In this document: positions 17,396 through 26,152 of the stretch, one piece after another
Position numbering within the stretch: position 1 is the first letter of the stretch
How the letters are laid out: each line of letters opens with the position of its first letter
Origin: Bacteroidales bacterium
GTDB lineage: Bacteria > Bacteroidota > Bacteroidia > Bacteroidales > UBA932
Direction: 5' to 3'
Assembly (NCBI GenBank): GCA_020026355.1
Contig: JAHHQP010000009.1
Location: forward strand, 1 to 61,303
DNA length: 61,303 nucleotides
The notes under the pieces: generated by a model
What the model was told of the DNA's origin: nothing
Databases searched by the model: none
What the model saw: the letters and a program-made list of their open reading frames with translations, nothing else
Position numbers and translations under genes: made by a program

Positions 17396-18304
17396 ATGTT
17401 TACAAAATTTACTGACATTTTTGCAGAGCTCAAGAACAGGGGAGCTAGAAAGAGAATGATCGCAGCCTGGGGTGTGGATGGCCACACGATCGGAGCTGCC
17501 AGCCAGGCCATTGACCTCGGTATCGTTGACGTTACGCTCGTAGGTGATGAGAATCTTATCAAGGAGCAGTGTGCTGCTGAAGGTATTGACATCGCCAAAT
17601 TCACTGTCGTACATAATCCGGTCGAGCTGAAGGCAGTCGCTCAGGCTGTCCAGATGGTCCGTGACGGTGAGGGTGATATCCTGATGAAAGGTCTTTGCTC
17701 CACAGACAAGTTCATGAGGGCCATTCTGAACAAGGAGTGCGGTCTCCTGCCTCCGAAAGCTGTCCTCAGCCATGTAGCCGTGATCGAGAATCCGAACTAT
17801 CATAAGCTCATCCTTTTGAGTGATATGGCCGTCATCCCTGCTCCTGAGTTCAAACAGAAGATCGCCATGACCAACTATCTGGTGAACACCGCTCATTCCA
17901 TGGGCATCAGTCAGCCTAAGGTCGCTTTCATCGCTGCTACTGAGCAGATGATGGTCGGTATGCCGGCTTGCGTAGAGGCTGCTCTTCTTGCAAAGATGGT
18001 CGAGAGAGGTCAGATCAAGGGTTGTGTCGCTGACGGTCCTCTTGCATTGGATGTCGCTATCGACCAGGAGTCCGTGGAGATCAAACATCTTGTCAGTCCG
18101 GTTGCCGGTGATGCCGACTGCTTGCTCTTCCCGAACATCGAGTCTGCGAATGTCTTCTACAAGACGAATTCCAAACTTGCTGCAGGTGTGCACCAGGCAG
18201 GTATGGTCGTCGGCGCAAAGGTTCCATGTGTCCTTTCCAGCCGTGCTGACAGCATCGATACTAAGTTGAACTCAATCGCTATCGCGGCGATGGCTACCAA
18301 ATAA
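17396..18304 (+). CDS. Phosphate acyltransferase, Ptb-like
   Basis: Enzyme of the phosphate acetyl/butyryltransferase family that exchanges CoA for phosphate on an acyl group. The 302-residue length and the absence of an N-terminal extension resemble phosphotransbutyrylase more than Pta (about 330 residues or more). Visible landmarks are GDILMKGLCSTDKFMRAIL near residue 95, LLSDMAVIPAPEF, and VADGPLALDVAI near residue 208. It sits directly after acetate kinase, so the pair would convert acyl-CoA to acid plus ATP. Whether the physiological substrate is acetyl-, propionyl- or butyryl-CoA cannot be read from the sequence. Family call firm, substrate open. Confidence 0.85.
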   Translation: MFTKFTDIFAELKNRGARKRMIAAWGVDGHTIGAASQAIDLGIVDVTLVGDENLIKEQCAAEGIDIAKFTVVHNPVELKAVAQAVQMVRDGEGDILMKGLCSTDKFMRAILNKECGLLPPKAVLSHVAVIENPNYHKLILLSDMAVIPAPEFKQKIAMTNYLVNTAHSMGISQPKVAFIAATEQMMVGMPACVEAALLAKMVERGQIKGCVADGPLALDVAIDQESVEIKHLVSPVAGDADCLLFPNIESANVFYKTNSKLAAGVHQAGMVVGAKVPCVLSSRADSIDTKLNSIAIAAMATK

Positions 18305-18316
18305 TTTCGGCAGAAG

Positions 18317-18922
18317 ATGGACAAGACAAGTTATGCACTGGGCATGAGCATCGCCCACAACATGATTTCTTCCGGAGTGAAGGATGTGAACTTCGAGGAT
18401 TTTTCCGCAGGTCTGAAAGCATTGCTTGATGGTGAAGAGCCTGCTATCCCGTTCGAGGAGGCCGGCAAGCTGCTGGACAAATATTTCGGTGATCTCGAAG
18501 CTAGGCAGAAAGAGGAAGTGGCAAGAGTATCTGAGGCTTTCCGTAAGGAAGGTGAAGATTTCCTTGCGGAGAACGCCAAGAAAGAGGGCGTGACGGTGCT
18601 TCCGAGCGGTCTGCAGTACAAGGTCATCAAAGAGGGTACCGGCAGAAAACCATCTGCGACTTCACAGGTGAAATGCCATTATGAGGGTACGCTCATCAGC
18701 GGCCACAAGTTCGACAGCTCCTATGACAGGAATGAACCCGCTACTTTCGGTCTGAACCAGGTGATCGCCGGTTGGACGGAGGGTGTGCAGCTGATGTCAG
18801 AAGGTGCTACCTATGAGTTCTACATCCCTTACAACCTCGCTTACGGTGAGACTGGCGCTCCAGGTGCCATCCCTCCTTACAGCGCATTGGTATTCAAGGT
18901 GGAACTTATCGAGGTTCTTTAA
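18317..18922 (+). CDS. FKBP-type peptidyl-prolyl isomerase
   Basis: Proline isomerase and folding helper of the FklB/FkpA type, 201 residues. The N-terminal 80 residues form the helical dimerisation domain (SYALGMSIAHNM at the start). The FKBP domain occupies the C-terminal 110 residues, with VKCHYEGTLISGHKFDSSYDR, VIAGWTEGVQLM and the closing GAIPPYSALVFKVELIEV. No signal peptide is present, so it should be cytoplasmic, like FklB. It begins 12 bases after the acyltransferase gene and is followed 19 bases later by pnuC, so it is part of the ackA-to-recR run. Confidence 0.93.
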   Translation: MDKTSYALGMSIAHNMISSGVKDVNFEDFSAGLKALLDGEEPAIPFEEAGKLLDKYFGDLEARQKEEVARVSEAFRKEGEDFLAENAKKEGVTVLPSGLQYKVIKEGTGRKPSATSQVKCHYEGTLISGHKFDSSYDRNEPATFGLNQVIAGWTEGVQLMSEGATYEFYIPYNLAYGETGAPGAIPPYSALVFKVELIEVL

Positions 18923-18941
18923 CCGGTCATATGCTTCCGTT

Positions 18942-19586
18942 ATGGATGTAATGGAATCGCTTGAGATAATCACCCTCGTTACGGGGGTGATTTATGTTAT
19001 ATTGGAGGTCTTGCAGAAGAATTCGATGTGGGTCCTCGGTGTGGTGACTTCCCTGGGTACCATGGGCGTATACGGAACGATATTTGTCCGCAGCATGATG
19101 CCGGATGCTTCTGCTCCGGGAGACGGCTTGCCGATGTTCCTGCTGTATCTCTACTATACCGTGATTTCGGTCTATGGACTTTATCAGTGGAAGACTTTCA
19201 AGGGGAGTGCCAAGGACAGTGCGGCTCCGGAAAAGGATGTCCTGGTCATGAAGCACCTGAGCAAGAAGGAAGTGACGCTGGGACTGGCTCTGCTGGTTGC
19301 AGGCATGGTCCTTGTGCCTCAATTCCTTCAGGAAATCGGCCTCTGGACGGAAAAGCTTTCCAGCTGGCTGAGTGTCCTGAATGTCGTGCTCAGTGCCATC
19401 GGCACTTATTGGCTGACGAAAGCCTATATCGAGCAGTGGTATGTCTGGATCTTGGCGAATGCGGTCTGGACCGTTTACAACATGATGGAAGGACTGTGGT
19501 GGATGTCCGCCTTGTCCGCCGTCTACATCGTGTCTGCTGTCTTCGGACTGGTTCATTGGCGCAGACATGGACAATATATCGATTAG
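18942..19586 (+). CDS. pnuC: PnuC-family vitamin/nucleoside transporter
   Basis: Facilitator of the PnuC family, which carries nicotinamide riboside or a related vitamin across the inner membrane. From the ATG at 18942 it has 214 residues and about seven membrane helices. Recognisable features are the opening GVIYVILEVLQKNSMWVLG, a YYTVISVYGLYQWK helix near residue 65, and the C-terminal WYVWILANAVWTVYNMMEG, where family substrate-binding residues lie. The frame is open further upstream but into fkbp, so 18942 (or 18951) is the sensible start. No thiamin or NAD-type riboswitch precedes it. A BadF-family kinase gene follows after three bases. Substrate is inferred only at family level. Confidence 0.88.
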   Translation: MDVMESLEIITLVTGVIYVILEVLQKNSMWVLGVVTSLGTMGVYGTIFVRSMMPDASAPGDGLPMFLLYLYYTVISVYGLYQWKTFKGSAKDSAAPEKDVLVMKHLSKKEVTLGLALLVAGMVLVPQFLQEIGLWTEKLSSWLSVLNVVLSAIGTYWLTKAYIEQWYVWILANAVWTVYNMMEGLWWMSALSAVYIVSAVFGLVHWRRHGQYID

Positions 19587-19589
19587 CAT

Positions 19590-20444
19590 ATGATTCTGAT
19601 TGCAGAAAGCGGCGCTACGAAGATTTCGTGGGCGCTCATTGACAAGAATACGGGGGAGACCCGTCAGTGCCGGACCCGAGGCATCAATGTGGCCCTGATG
19701 GACGAGCCTGCCATGGAGGCGATCCTGGACGAGGCCTGCAAGGGACTTTTGGCAGCCTGTCCGACGGAGCGGGTGGAGAAGATCTACTTCTATGCCGCCG
19801 GTCTGGTCGCGGATCGTCCTGAACCGGAACTGGAGGCTATGTTTCTCCGGCATTTTCCGAAGGCACAGGTCGAGTTCAATTCGGACATGGTGGCTGCGGC
19901 ACGAGCACTCTGGGGCAACGAGGCAGGAATAGTCTCTATTCTGGGAACGGGATCGAACACCTGTTTCTATGATGGACGGAATGTTCATTTCAAGGTCCGT
20001 TCCGGCGGCTTCATCTTAGGGGATGAGGGGAGCGGTGCCGTTTTCGCACGTGATTTCATCGCAGATCTTTTCAAGAATCTGGTGCCGCCGGAGGTGGCGG
20101 AGCCGTTCTGCCGGGAGTTCGATGCCAGCTACGAGACCATTGTCCGGCACATTTACAGGGAGGAGGCTCCTTCCCGGTACCTGGCGCATTTCGTGCCTTT
20201 CATTCTGGAGTACCGCGACCATCCTTATGTGTCGCAGCTGCTGTTCCGGAATTTCGAGGCTTATCTCCAGCGTTCGGTGCTGACTTATGACGTGGCCCAT
20301 CATGAGGTGGGGGTGGTCGGCACTTTCGGCTGGATGTGTGAGGAACAGCTCCGGAAGATCGGGCTGATGCACGGGGTGAGGTTCACAGGTTTCGTGAAAG
20401 ATCCTATCGACCGCCTGATTCCTTACCATCGCTCCAATCATTGA
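19590..20444 (+). CDS. BadF/BadG/BcrA/BcrD-type ATPase, GlcNAc-kinase-like
   Basis: Sugar-kinase-fold ATPase of 284 residues. The first phosphate loop is ESGATKISWALID near residue 6. The adenosine region is seen as SILGTGSNTCFYDG near 112, and SGGFILGDEGSGAVFARD near 130 is typical of N-acetylglucosamine kinase-like members. There are no iron-sulphur cysteines as in the BadF/BcrA dehydratase activators, so a small-molecule kinase is more likely. It follows pnuC by three bases and ends 17 bases before recR. It could phosphorylate the compound brought in by PnuC, or it could be a GlcNAc kinase serving the GH89 locus elsewhere in the window. Both are inference. Confidence 0.82.
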   Translation: MILIAESGATKISWALIDKNTGETRQCRTRGINVALMDEPAMEAILDEACKGLLAACPTERVEKIYFYAAGLVADRPEPELEAMFLRHFPKAQVEFNSDMVAAARALWGNEAGIVSILGTGSNTCFYDGRNVHFKVRSGGFILGDEGSGAVFARDFIADLFKNLVPPEVAEPFCREFDASYETIVRHIYREEAPSRYLAHFVPFILEYRDHPYVSQLLFRNFEAYLQRSVLTYDVAHHEVGVVGTFGWMCEEQLRKIGLMHGVRFTGFVKDPIDRLIPYHRSNH

Positions 20445-20461
20445 CCTATATAGTATATTGC

Positions 20462-21106
20462 ATGTACAAGAACAACTATCCATCCAAACTTTTAGAAGAG
20501 GCCGTCGATGCCATCAGCTCTCTCCCTGGAGTAGGTAACCGCAGTGCCTTGCGCCTGGCGCTTCATCTGCTGAAGCAGCCGCAGGAAAACGTCCATCATT
20601 TCACGGCGGCGATCAACGCGCTGCGGGATGAGGTGCATTATTGCAAGGAGTGCATGATGATTTCAGACGGCGAACTGTGCTCGGTCTGCTCGGACAAGTC
20701 CAGGGACCATCGGACGATCTGTGTGGTCGAGAATGTGCGGGACGTGATGAGCATCGAGAATACCGGACAGTTCCGGGGAGTGTATCATGTGCTGGGCGGG
20801 ATCATTTCCCCGATCAACGGGATCGGACCTTCCGATCTGACGGTCTCTCAGCTGGTCAGTCGGGTGAAAGGTCTTTGCGCTGATTGCGCTGAAGGGGAGA
20901 CTTCCGGCATCGAGGTCATTCTGGCGTTGAGCGGCGATGTGGAGGGAGAGACGACTTCTTTCTACATTTACCGGCAGCTGGCTCGTTTCGGGGTGAAGAT
21001 CTCTTCATTGGCCCGTGGCTTGGGTTTCGGTGACGATCTGGAGTATGCGGACTCGCTGACGCTCGGTCGTTCGTTGACGAACCGTCAGATTTTCAGACCG
21101 CAGTAG
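20462..21106 (+). CDS. recR: Recombination mediator RecR
   Basis: RecR assists loading of RecA at single-strand gaps with RecF/RecO. From the ATG at 20462 (an earlier TTG would run into the kinase gene) it has 214 residues. It contains an N-terminal helix-hairpin-helix (ISSLPGVGNRSALRLALHLL), a C4 zinc finger (CKEC near residue 61 and CSVC near 75), and a Toprim domain beginning ICVVENVRDVMSIE. The Walker B-like end is GLGFGDDLEYAD. All four cysteines and the Toprim acidic residues are in place. It is last in the ackA-to-recR run. Confidence 0.95.
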   Translation: MYKNNYPSKLLEEAVDAISSLPGVGNRSALRLALHLLKQPQENVHHFTAAINALRDEVHYCKECMMISDGELCSVCSDKSRDHRTICVVENVRDVMSIENTGQFRGVYHVLGGIISPINGIGPSDLTVSQLVSRVKGLCADCAEGETSGIEVILALSGDVEGETTSFYIYRQLARFGVKISSLARGLGFGDDLEYADSLTLGRSLTNRQIFRPQ

Positions 21107-21114
21107 CTTGAAAA

Positions 21115-21146
21115 TTTTGCCTTCCGGGAAAAAAAGCATATTTTTG
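21115..21146 (+). promoter_or_regulatory. Promoter of corA
   Basis: A -33 TTTTG (21115-21119) and a -7 TATTTTTG (21139-21146) are separated by 19 bases, the canonical Bacteroidota layout. It lies 59 bases before the corA ATG. Confidence 0.65.
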
Positions 21147-21205
21147 CAGACTTATCCTGTAACGGGATGTCTGTACGTTAAGTTTCACCATTAAAAAGGG
21201 ACGGT

Positions 21206-22153
21206 ATGATCCAGATATTTTACAGAGAAAACGATCAGATCGTATTTTCACTCTCAGAGAATGATCTGAGAACGATGCGGAAGGAGAGTGTGGTTTGGAT
21301 AGATTTGTTCAATCCCTCGGGTGAGGAGAAAAGGGCTGCAGAGGCTTTCTTGGGTACGACCGTACAGAGTAGGGCGCAGGCTGAAGAGATCGAGAGTTCT
21401 TCTCGTTTCTTCGAGAATGAGGTCGCTATCTTCGCGAACACGAACTTCCTGATTCCTGGTCCGGAGGAGTATTCCATGGAGACCGTTTCCTTCATCCTGA
21501 GCGATACCGTGCTGACGACATTGCGTGAATCTCCGCTCAAGAGCTTTACGGATCTGCAGCGCAGGGTGATGGCCTTCCCGCAGCTTTATCCGACCGGAAA
21601 CATCGTCTTCATCAGCATCCTCGAGCAGCGTATCGACCTGGATGCCGATATGATCGAGCTCATGTCCCGGGAGATCGAGCAGTATAACAAGAAGGTGACC
21701 CTCGGTGAGGATATCAATGAAGAATTCCTGCTGGATATCAATCAGCTGCAGGAAAACACCATGCTCGTCCGTGAGAACATCATCGATAAGCAGCGTACCA
21801 TCTCTTCCATTCTCAAGAGCAGCAAGTTTCCGTCCGATTATCAGAAGAAGCTGAATGTGCTTCTGAAGGACATCTCTTCCCTGATCAACCATACGGACTT
21901 CGGTTTCGAGCGTCTGGAGTATCTGCAGAATACGGTGATCGGTCTGATCAGCCTGGACCAGAACAAGATCATGAAGGTCTTCACGCTGGTTTCCCTGCTG
22001 CTGATGCCACCGACTCTCATCGCCAGCTTCTATGGCATGAACGTATGGCTGCCGGCGACCGGCACCGGTTGGGACTGGGTCATCGTACTGGTACTCATGG
22101 CTTTGTCCTTCGGTCTTATCTTGCTGATATTTAAAAAGAAAAAGTTGCTTTAG
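21206..22153 (+). CDS. corA: CorA-like magnesium/divalent cation channel
   Basis: Inner-membrane divalent cation transporter, probably for magnesium. The 315-residue protein has the large cytoplasmic alpha/beta funnel, a long helix with QLQENTMLVRENIIDKQRT near residue 185, and two membrane helices at the C-terminus. The diagnostic GMN triplet is in SFYGMNVWLP near residue 276 at the end of TM1, and a basic tail (FKKKKLL) follows TM2. Length and topology are standard. It has its own promoter, and a terminator-like hairpin starts about 30 bases after its stop. Confidence 0.93.
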   Translation: MIQIFYRENDQIVFSLSENDLRTMRKESVVWIDLFNPSGEEKRAAEAFLGTTVQSRAQAEEIESSSRFFENEVAIFANTNFLIPGPEEYSMETVSFILSDTVLTTLRESPLKSFTDLQRRVMAFPQLYPTGNIVFISILEQRIDLDADMIELMSREIEQYNKKVTLGEDINEEFLLDINQLQENTMLVRENIIDKQRTISSILKSSKFPSDYQKKLNVLLKDISSLINHTDFGFERLEYLQNTVIGLISLDQNKIMKVFTLVSLLLMPPTLIASFYGMNVWLPATGTGWDWVIVLVLMALSFGLILLIFKKKKLL

Positions 22154-22155
22154 CG

Positions 22156-22186
22156 CTTGTTTCTCTGAAATTTATGCTTATATTTG
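22156..22186 (+). promoter_or_regulatory. Promoter of rpsA
   Basis: A -33 CTTG (22156-22159) and a -7 TATATTTG (22179-22186) are 19 bases apart, immediately after the corA stop codon. The predicted leader is about 110 bases. Its -7 element touches the 5' arm of the hairpin at 22186-22211. Confidence 0.65.
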
Positions 22187-22217
22187 CGCGCCTTTGTCCT
22201 CAGGGGTGCGCTTTTTT
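22186..22217 (+). terminator. Intrinsic terminator of corA
   Basis: The arms 22186-22192 and 22205-22211 can form a 7-bp GC-rich stem (one G-U pair) with a 12-nt loop, followed by six T (22212-22217). It would end corA transcripts. Transcripts from the rpsA promoter should start within it and so could not form the full stem. Confidence 0.6.
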
Positions 22218-22301
22218 ATGGCTTTATAAGGCATATCGGGTCCATCCGGGGAGAAGGAACAACATAATGTTAAACCCCTAATTTGTTTAAATCAATCAAT
22301 T

Positions 22302-24134
22302 ATGGAAGAAAACAAAAACATTGCAGTGGAGGAGACTCCAGCAGTCGAGGAGACCGCAAAGGTAGCCTTGAACGCTTCAGTGGATCCTGATCAGTTCGAT
22401 TGGGATGCATTCGAGGGCACTGATGTCTACGGCGCAGATGTAGACAAGGACAGCATCAGCAAGCTTTATGACGCTACGCTTTCAAAAGTCGTTGAAGGTG
22501 AGGTTGTAGAGGGTGTCGTTACCAGCATCAGCAAAAGAGAAGTGATCGTCAACATCGGTTACAAGAGTGAAGGTGTCATCATGGCTCCGGAGTTCCGTTA
22601 CAACCAGGATCTCAAAGTCGGTGACAAAGTAGAAGTTTATGTCGAGACCGCAGAGGACAAGAAAGGTCAGCTCATTCTTTCTCACAAGAAAGCACGTCAG
22701 CTCCGTTCTTGGGATATGGTCAACGACGCATTCAACAACAACGAGATCGTCAAAGGTTATGTCAAGACTCGTACGAAGGGCGGTATGATCGTCGATGTGT
22801 TCGGAATCGAGGCTTTCTTGCCAGGTTCGCAGATCGACATCAAGCCTATCCGCGACTACGATCAGTATGTTGACACGACTATGGACTTCAAGATCGTCAA
22901 GATCAACCAGGAGTTCAGAAATGTTGTCGTATCTCACAAAGCTCTCATCGAGGCAGAGCTCGAGCAGCAGAAGAGCGAGATCATCAGCAAGCTCGAGAAA
23001 GGTCAGGTTCTCGAGGGTACTGTCAAGAACATCACAGGTTACGGTGTATTCGTTGACCTCGGTGGCGTAGACGGACTCATCCACATCACAGACCTTTCAT
23101 GGGGCAGAATCAATCATCCGGAAGAGGTCGTTTCCCTCGACCAGAAGATCAACGTCGTCATCCTCGACTTCGATGAGCAGAAGAAGAGAATCGCTCTCGG
23201 TCTGAAACAGCTTACTCAGCACCCTTGGGATGCTCTTGATCCGAACCTCAAGGTCGGTGACAAGGTTAAGGGTAAAGTTGTCCTCATCGCTGACTACGGT
23301 GCATTCGTAGAGATCGAGCCAGGTGTCGAAGGTCTTATCCACGTTTCTGAGATGTCATGGTCTCCAAGACTCCGCATCGCTTCAGACTTCCTGAAAGTCG
23401 GTGACGAGGTTGAGGCTCAGGTTCTTACCCTCGACAGAGAGGAGAAGAAGATGTCCCTCGGTCTGAAACAGCTCGTTCCTAACCCATGGGAGAACATCCA
23501 CGAGAAATATCCGGTGAACTCAAAGCACACTGCAATTGTCCGCAATATCACTAACTTCGGCGTATTCGCAGAGCTCGAGGAAGGTATCGAGGGTCTCGTA
23601 CACATCAGCGACCTCTCCTGGAACAAGATCAAACATCCTTCAGAGCTTGTCGCTACAGGTGACAGCATCGAGGTTGTCATCCTTGGTTTCGACGAGGAGA
23701 ACCACAAGCTCAGCCTTGGCCACAAACAGCTCGTTCCTAACCCATGGGATGAGATCGAGGCTAAATACGCTGTAGGTACAGTTATCGAGGCTCCGATCGC
23801 AAGCATCACTGAGAAAGGCGCTGTCATCACTCTCGACGCTGACGTTGACGCATTCTGCTTCAACAGAGAGCTCGTCAAAGAGGATGGTTCAATGCCGGTT
23901 GCAGGTGAGACTCTCGCATTCCGCGTGATGGATCTCAAACGCAACGCCAAGAAGATCACTCTTTCTCACGTGAAGACTTACTCTTCAGAGGAAATCAAAG
24001 CAGAGAAAGCATCTGTTGAGGCTGACAGCACCAAGAAGGCTGTCCGCAAGATCAACACCAGCATCGAGAAGACCACCCTTGGTGACATCGACGCACTCGC
24101 TGCTTTGAAAGACAAACTCGAGAAAGGTGAGTAA
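22302..24134 (+). CDS. rpsA: 30S ribosomal protein S1
   Basis: Ribosomal protein S1, which binds mRNA and helps unfold it at initiation. The 610-residue protein has a short acidic N-terminal extension and then a series of S1 OB-fold repeats. The repeats are seen as VEGVVTSISKREVIVNIGYK (about 68), LEGTVKNITGYGVFVDLGGV (about 240), VKGKVVLIADYGAFVEIEPG (about 325), a HTAIVRNITNFGVFAELEEG copy (about 410) and a weaker last copy. The recurrent GLIHxxxxSW and ALGLKQL blocks are typical. Codon use is strongly biased, as expected for a highly expressed gene. Because Bacteroidota rarely use Shine-Dalgarno, S1 is important for their initiation. The rnz gene follows 12 bases downstream. Confidence 0.96.
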   Translation: MEENKNIAVEETPAVEETAKVALNASVDPDQFDWDAFEGTDVYGADVDKDSISKLYDATLSKVVEGEVVEGVVTSISKREVIVNIGYKSEGVIMAPEFRYNQDLKVGDKVEVYVETAEDKKGQLILSHKKARQLRSWDMVNDAFNNNEIVKGYVKTRTKGGMIVDVFGIEAFLPGSQIDIKPIRDYDQYVDTTMDFKIVKINQEFRNVVVSHKALIEAELEQQKSEIISKLEKGQVLEGTVKNITGYGVFVDLGGVDGLIHITDLSWGRINHPEEVVSLDQKINVVILDFDEQKKRIALGLKQLTQHPWDALDPNLKVGDKVKGKVVLIADYGAFVEIEPGVEGLIHVSEMSWSPRLRIASDFLKVGDEVEAQVLTLDREEKKMSLGLKQLVPNPWENIHEKYPVNSKHTAIVRNITNFGVFAELEEGIEGLVHISDLSWNKIKHPSELVATGDSIEVVILGFDEENHKLSLGHKQLVPNPWDEIEAKYAVGTVIEAPIASITEKGAVITLDADVDAFCFNRELVKEDGSMPVAGETLAFRVMDLKRNAKKITLSHVKTYSSEEIKAEKASVEADSTKKAVRKINTSIEKTTLGDIDALAALKDKLEKGE

Positions 24135-24146
24135 TTCGTCCTCAAG

Positions 24147-25070
24147 ATGAATTTTACACTTCATGTAATGGGCACGGCATCTGCCCTGCCCACTACTTGC
24201 AGATATCCAAGCGCCCAGGTACTAGACGTACGTGGGCGCTTGTTTTTATTGGATTGTGGCGAAGCTGCCCAGATCAACCTGAGACGTCAGAAAATCTCGT
24301 TCCTGAAGATATCCGACATCTGCATCTCGCATATCCATGGTGATCATTGCTTCGGTCTTTTCGGCTTGCTGTCCACAATGGCCATGCTGGGCCGGACGGG
24401 GTGCTTGAACATCTATGGTCCGCGCGCTCTGGGGCCGATCCTGGACTTCTTCAAATCTACTTTCGGAGAAGGACTCCGTTATGAGATCCATCATGTCGTG
24501 ACGACGATGAAGGAACCGCAGGTCGTATTCAGTACGAAGAACATAGAACTGCTGTCTTTTCCATTGAACCACCGGATCGAATGCTGTGGCTACCTGATCC
24601 GTGAGAAGGTTCCTCAGCTGAATGTCCGCAAAGAAGCGATCGAACGTTACGGGCTGGGAGTGGCGGAGATTGCCAGTATCAAACGTGGGGAGGAAGTGCT
24701 TCGCGGCGGTCTTCCGATCAATGATGAGGTGGCTTATCAGCCTTATGTCCCGCGCAGCTATGCTTATTGCAGCGATACCGCTCCTTTCCCGGAACTGGCT
24801 TCCTGGGTGCAAGGCGTGTCTCTGCTTTACCATGAAGCGACTTTCCCGGTCGAAATGGCGGATCTCGCGCGGACAACCTTCCATTCGACGACGGCCGATG
24901 CCGCACGCTGTGCGTTGGAAGCGCGTGCCGAGCGCTTGCTGATCGGTCATTATTCTTCCCGATTTCCGGATGTCAGCGCTTTCCAGGAAGAGGCTCGGAC
25001 CATATTTCCGGAAACTTATCTGACTCATGAGGGAGATATCTATGAGGTACCTCTCGTGAAAATGGAGTAA
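24147..25070 (+). CDS. rnz: Ribonuclease Z
   Basis: Metallo-beta-lactamase-fold endonuclease that trims the 3' end of tRNA precursors. The 307-residue short-form enzyme begins with the strand FTLHVMGTASALPT and has FLLDCGEAAQINLRR. The zinc motif is HIHGDHCFGLFGLL near residue 62. Later ligands lie in YCSDTAPF and in LYHEATF, and the HxH element is near IGHYSSRFPD. All metal-binding motifs are present. It follows rpsA by 12 bases, so the two may be cotranscribed. The single tRNA in this window already encodes CCA, so it may not depend on this cleavage. Confidence 0.94.
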   Translation: MNFTLHVMGTASALPTTCRYPSAQVLDVRGRLFLLDCGEAAQINLRRQKISFLKISDICISHIHGDHCFGLFGLLSTMAMLGRTGCLNIYGPRALGPILDFFKSTFGEGLRYEIHHVVTTMKEPQVVFSTKNIELLSFPLNHRIECCGYLIREKVPQLNVRKEAIERYGLGVAEIASIKRGEEVLRGGLPINDEVAYQPYVPRSYAYCSDTAPFPELASWVQGVSLLYHEATFPVEMADLARTTFHSTTADAARCALEARAERLLIGHYSSRFPDVSAFQEEARTIFPETYLTHEGDIYEVPLVKME

Positions 25071-25145
25071 AATTACTACCTTAGCGCTTCATTGGCCTCA
25101 TTGACCTGAGAAAAGCTTGGGACAGGCCGTATAAATGACCATGAA

Positions 25146-26117
25146 ATGAAAAGATACAGAACTTTCCTGATCGCATTCCTTTCGCTGCTGCTCGTTTTTC
25201 CGGCAGGGGCGGACAAGAGCCTTGATTTCTATCGTCGAGCTTATATCGGCGAATATGCCGAGCTTGCTGTTTCGGAGATGTACCGTACGGGTGTCCCGGC
25301 CAGCATCACCTTGGCGCAGGGGCTTCTGGAGTCCAGCGCCGGTCGTTCGGTACTGGCGAGGGAGCACAACAACCATTTCGGAATCAAGTGTCACAACTGG
25401 AAAGGTGCCAAGGCTTATCATGATGATGATCGGAGAGGAGAGTGTTTCCGGAAATATGTGACGGCTCGGGAGTCTTTTCTCGATCATTCGGATTTCCTGA
25501 GGTATAACGACCGCTACCGTTCGCTCTTCGATTTGAAGCTGACCGATTATAAGGGCTGGGCTTACGGATTGAAGAAGGCTGGCTATGCGACGGATCCGGC
25601 TTATCCGAAGAAACTGATTTCGCTCATCGAAGAATATGACCTGGATGCTTATGATAGCGCGAAGATGAAGGTCAATGGTAGGGTGGAGGAGAAGGCTGCT
25701 GTGCCGGAGTCTCCGTCCAGACTGGAGCAGGCAAAGCCGATGGAGGCCGGCAGCCGCGAGGTTTTCGCATTCTCTCTGTCCCGTAAGATGTTCTCCCAGA
25801 ACGGGGTGCCGTTCATCTATGCCAAGGAAGGCGAGACCTATGCCGAGATCGCTCATGATTATGATCTGTTCAAGCGAGAAATCCTTCGTTTCAATGACCT
25901 GAAGAAGGATGAACCGTTGGCCGCCGGAACCGTGGTCTATCTCCAGGCGAAGAAGAACAGGGCAGCCAAAGGTCTGGACAAACATGTTCTGGCGGAAGGG
26001 GAGAGCCTGCGTGACGTGGCTCAGCGTTTCGCGGTGAAGAAGAGCTGTCTGATGAAGCTCAACAAGATCAAGTCAGAATCTGAACTGATGCCGGGCGATC
26101 TGATCCGCTTGAGGTGA
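25146..26117 (+). CDS. Exported glucosaminidase with C-terminal LysM repeats
   Basis: Peptidoglycan beta-N-acetylglucosaminidase of the FlgJ/LytD-like family, 323 residues. A signal peptide ends near residue 23 (PAGADKS). The glucosaminidase domain spans about 30-175, with the catalytic glutamate in AQGLLESSAGRS and the family NNHFGIKCHNW and SDFLRYNDRYRSLF blocks. Two LysM peptidoglycan-binding repeats follow (about 215-265 and 280-323, the last opening VLAEGESLRDVAQRF). Expected in the periplasm, remodelling the wall. The stop codon overlaps a possible mltG start (ATGA), which links two wall enzymes translationally. Confidence 0.92.
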   Translation: MKRYRTFLIAFLSLLLVFPAGADKSLDFYRRAYIGEYAELAVSEMYRTGVPASITLAQGLLESSAGRSVLAREHNNHFGIKCHNWKGAKAYHDDDRRGECFRKYVTARESFLDHSDFLRYNDRYRSLFDLKLTDYKGWAYGLKKAGYATDPAYPKKLISLIEEYDLDAYDSAKMKVNGRVEEKAAVPESPSRLEQAKPMEAGSREVFAFSLSRKMFSQNGVPFIYAKEGETYAEIAHDYDLFKREILRFNDLKKDEPLAAGTVVYLQAKKNRAAKGLDKHVLAEGESLRDVAQRFAVKKSCLMKLNKIKSESELMPGDLIRLR

Positions 26118-26152
26118 TGACGACCGACTGCAACTTGCTTATAGATGAAACT

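Noticed and set aside
18923..18941. Vitamin riboswitch before pnuC
   Set aside because: Only 19 bases separate pnuC from the FKBP gene, which is too short for a riboswitch, and no THI-box or NAD-type motif is present upstream.
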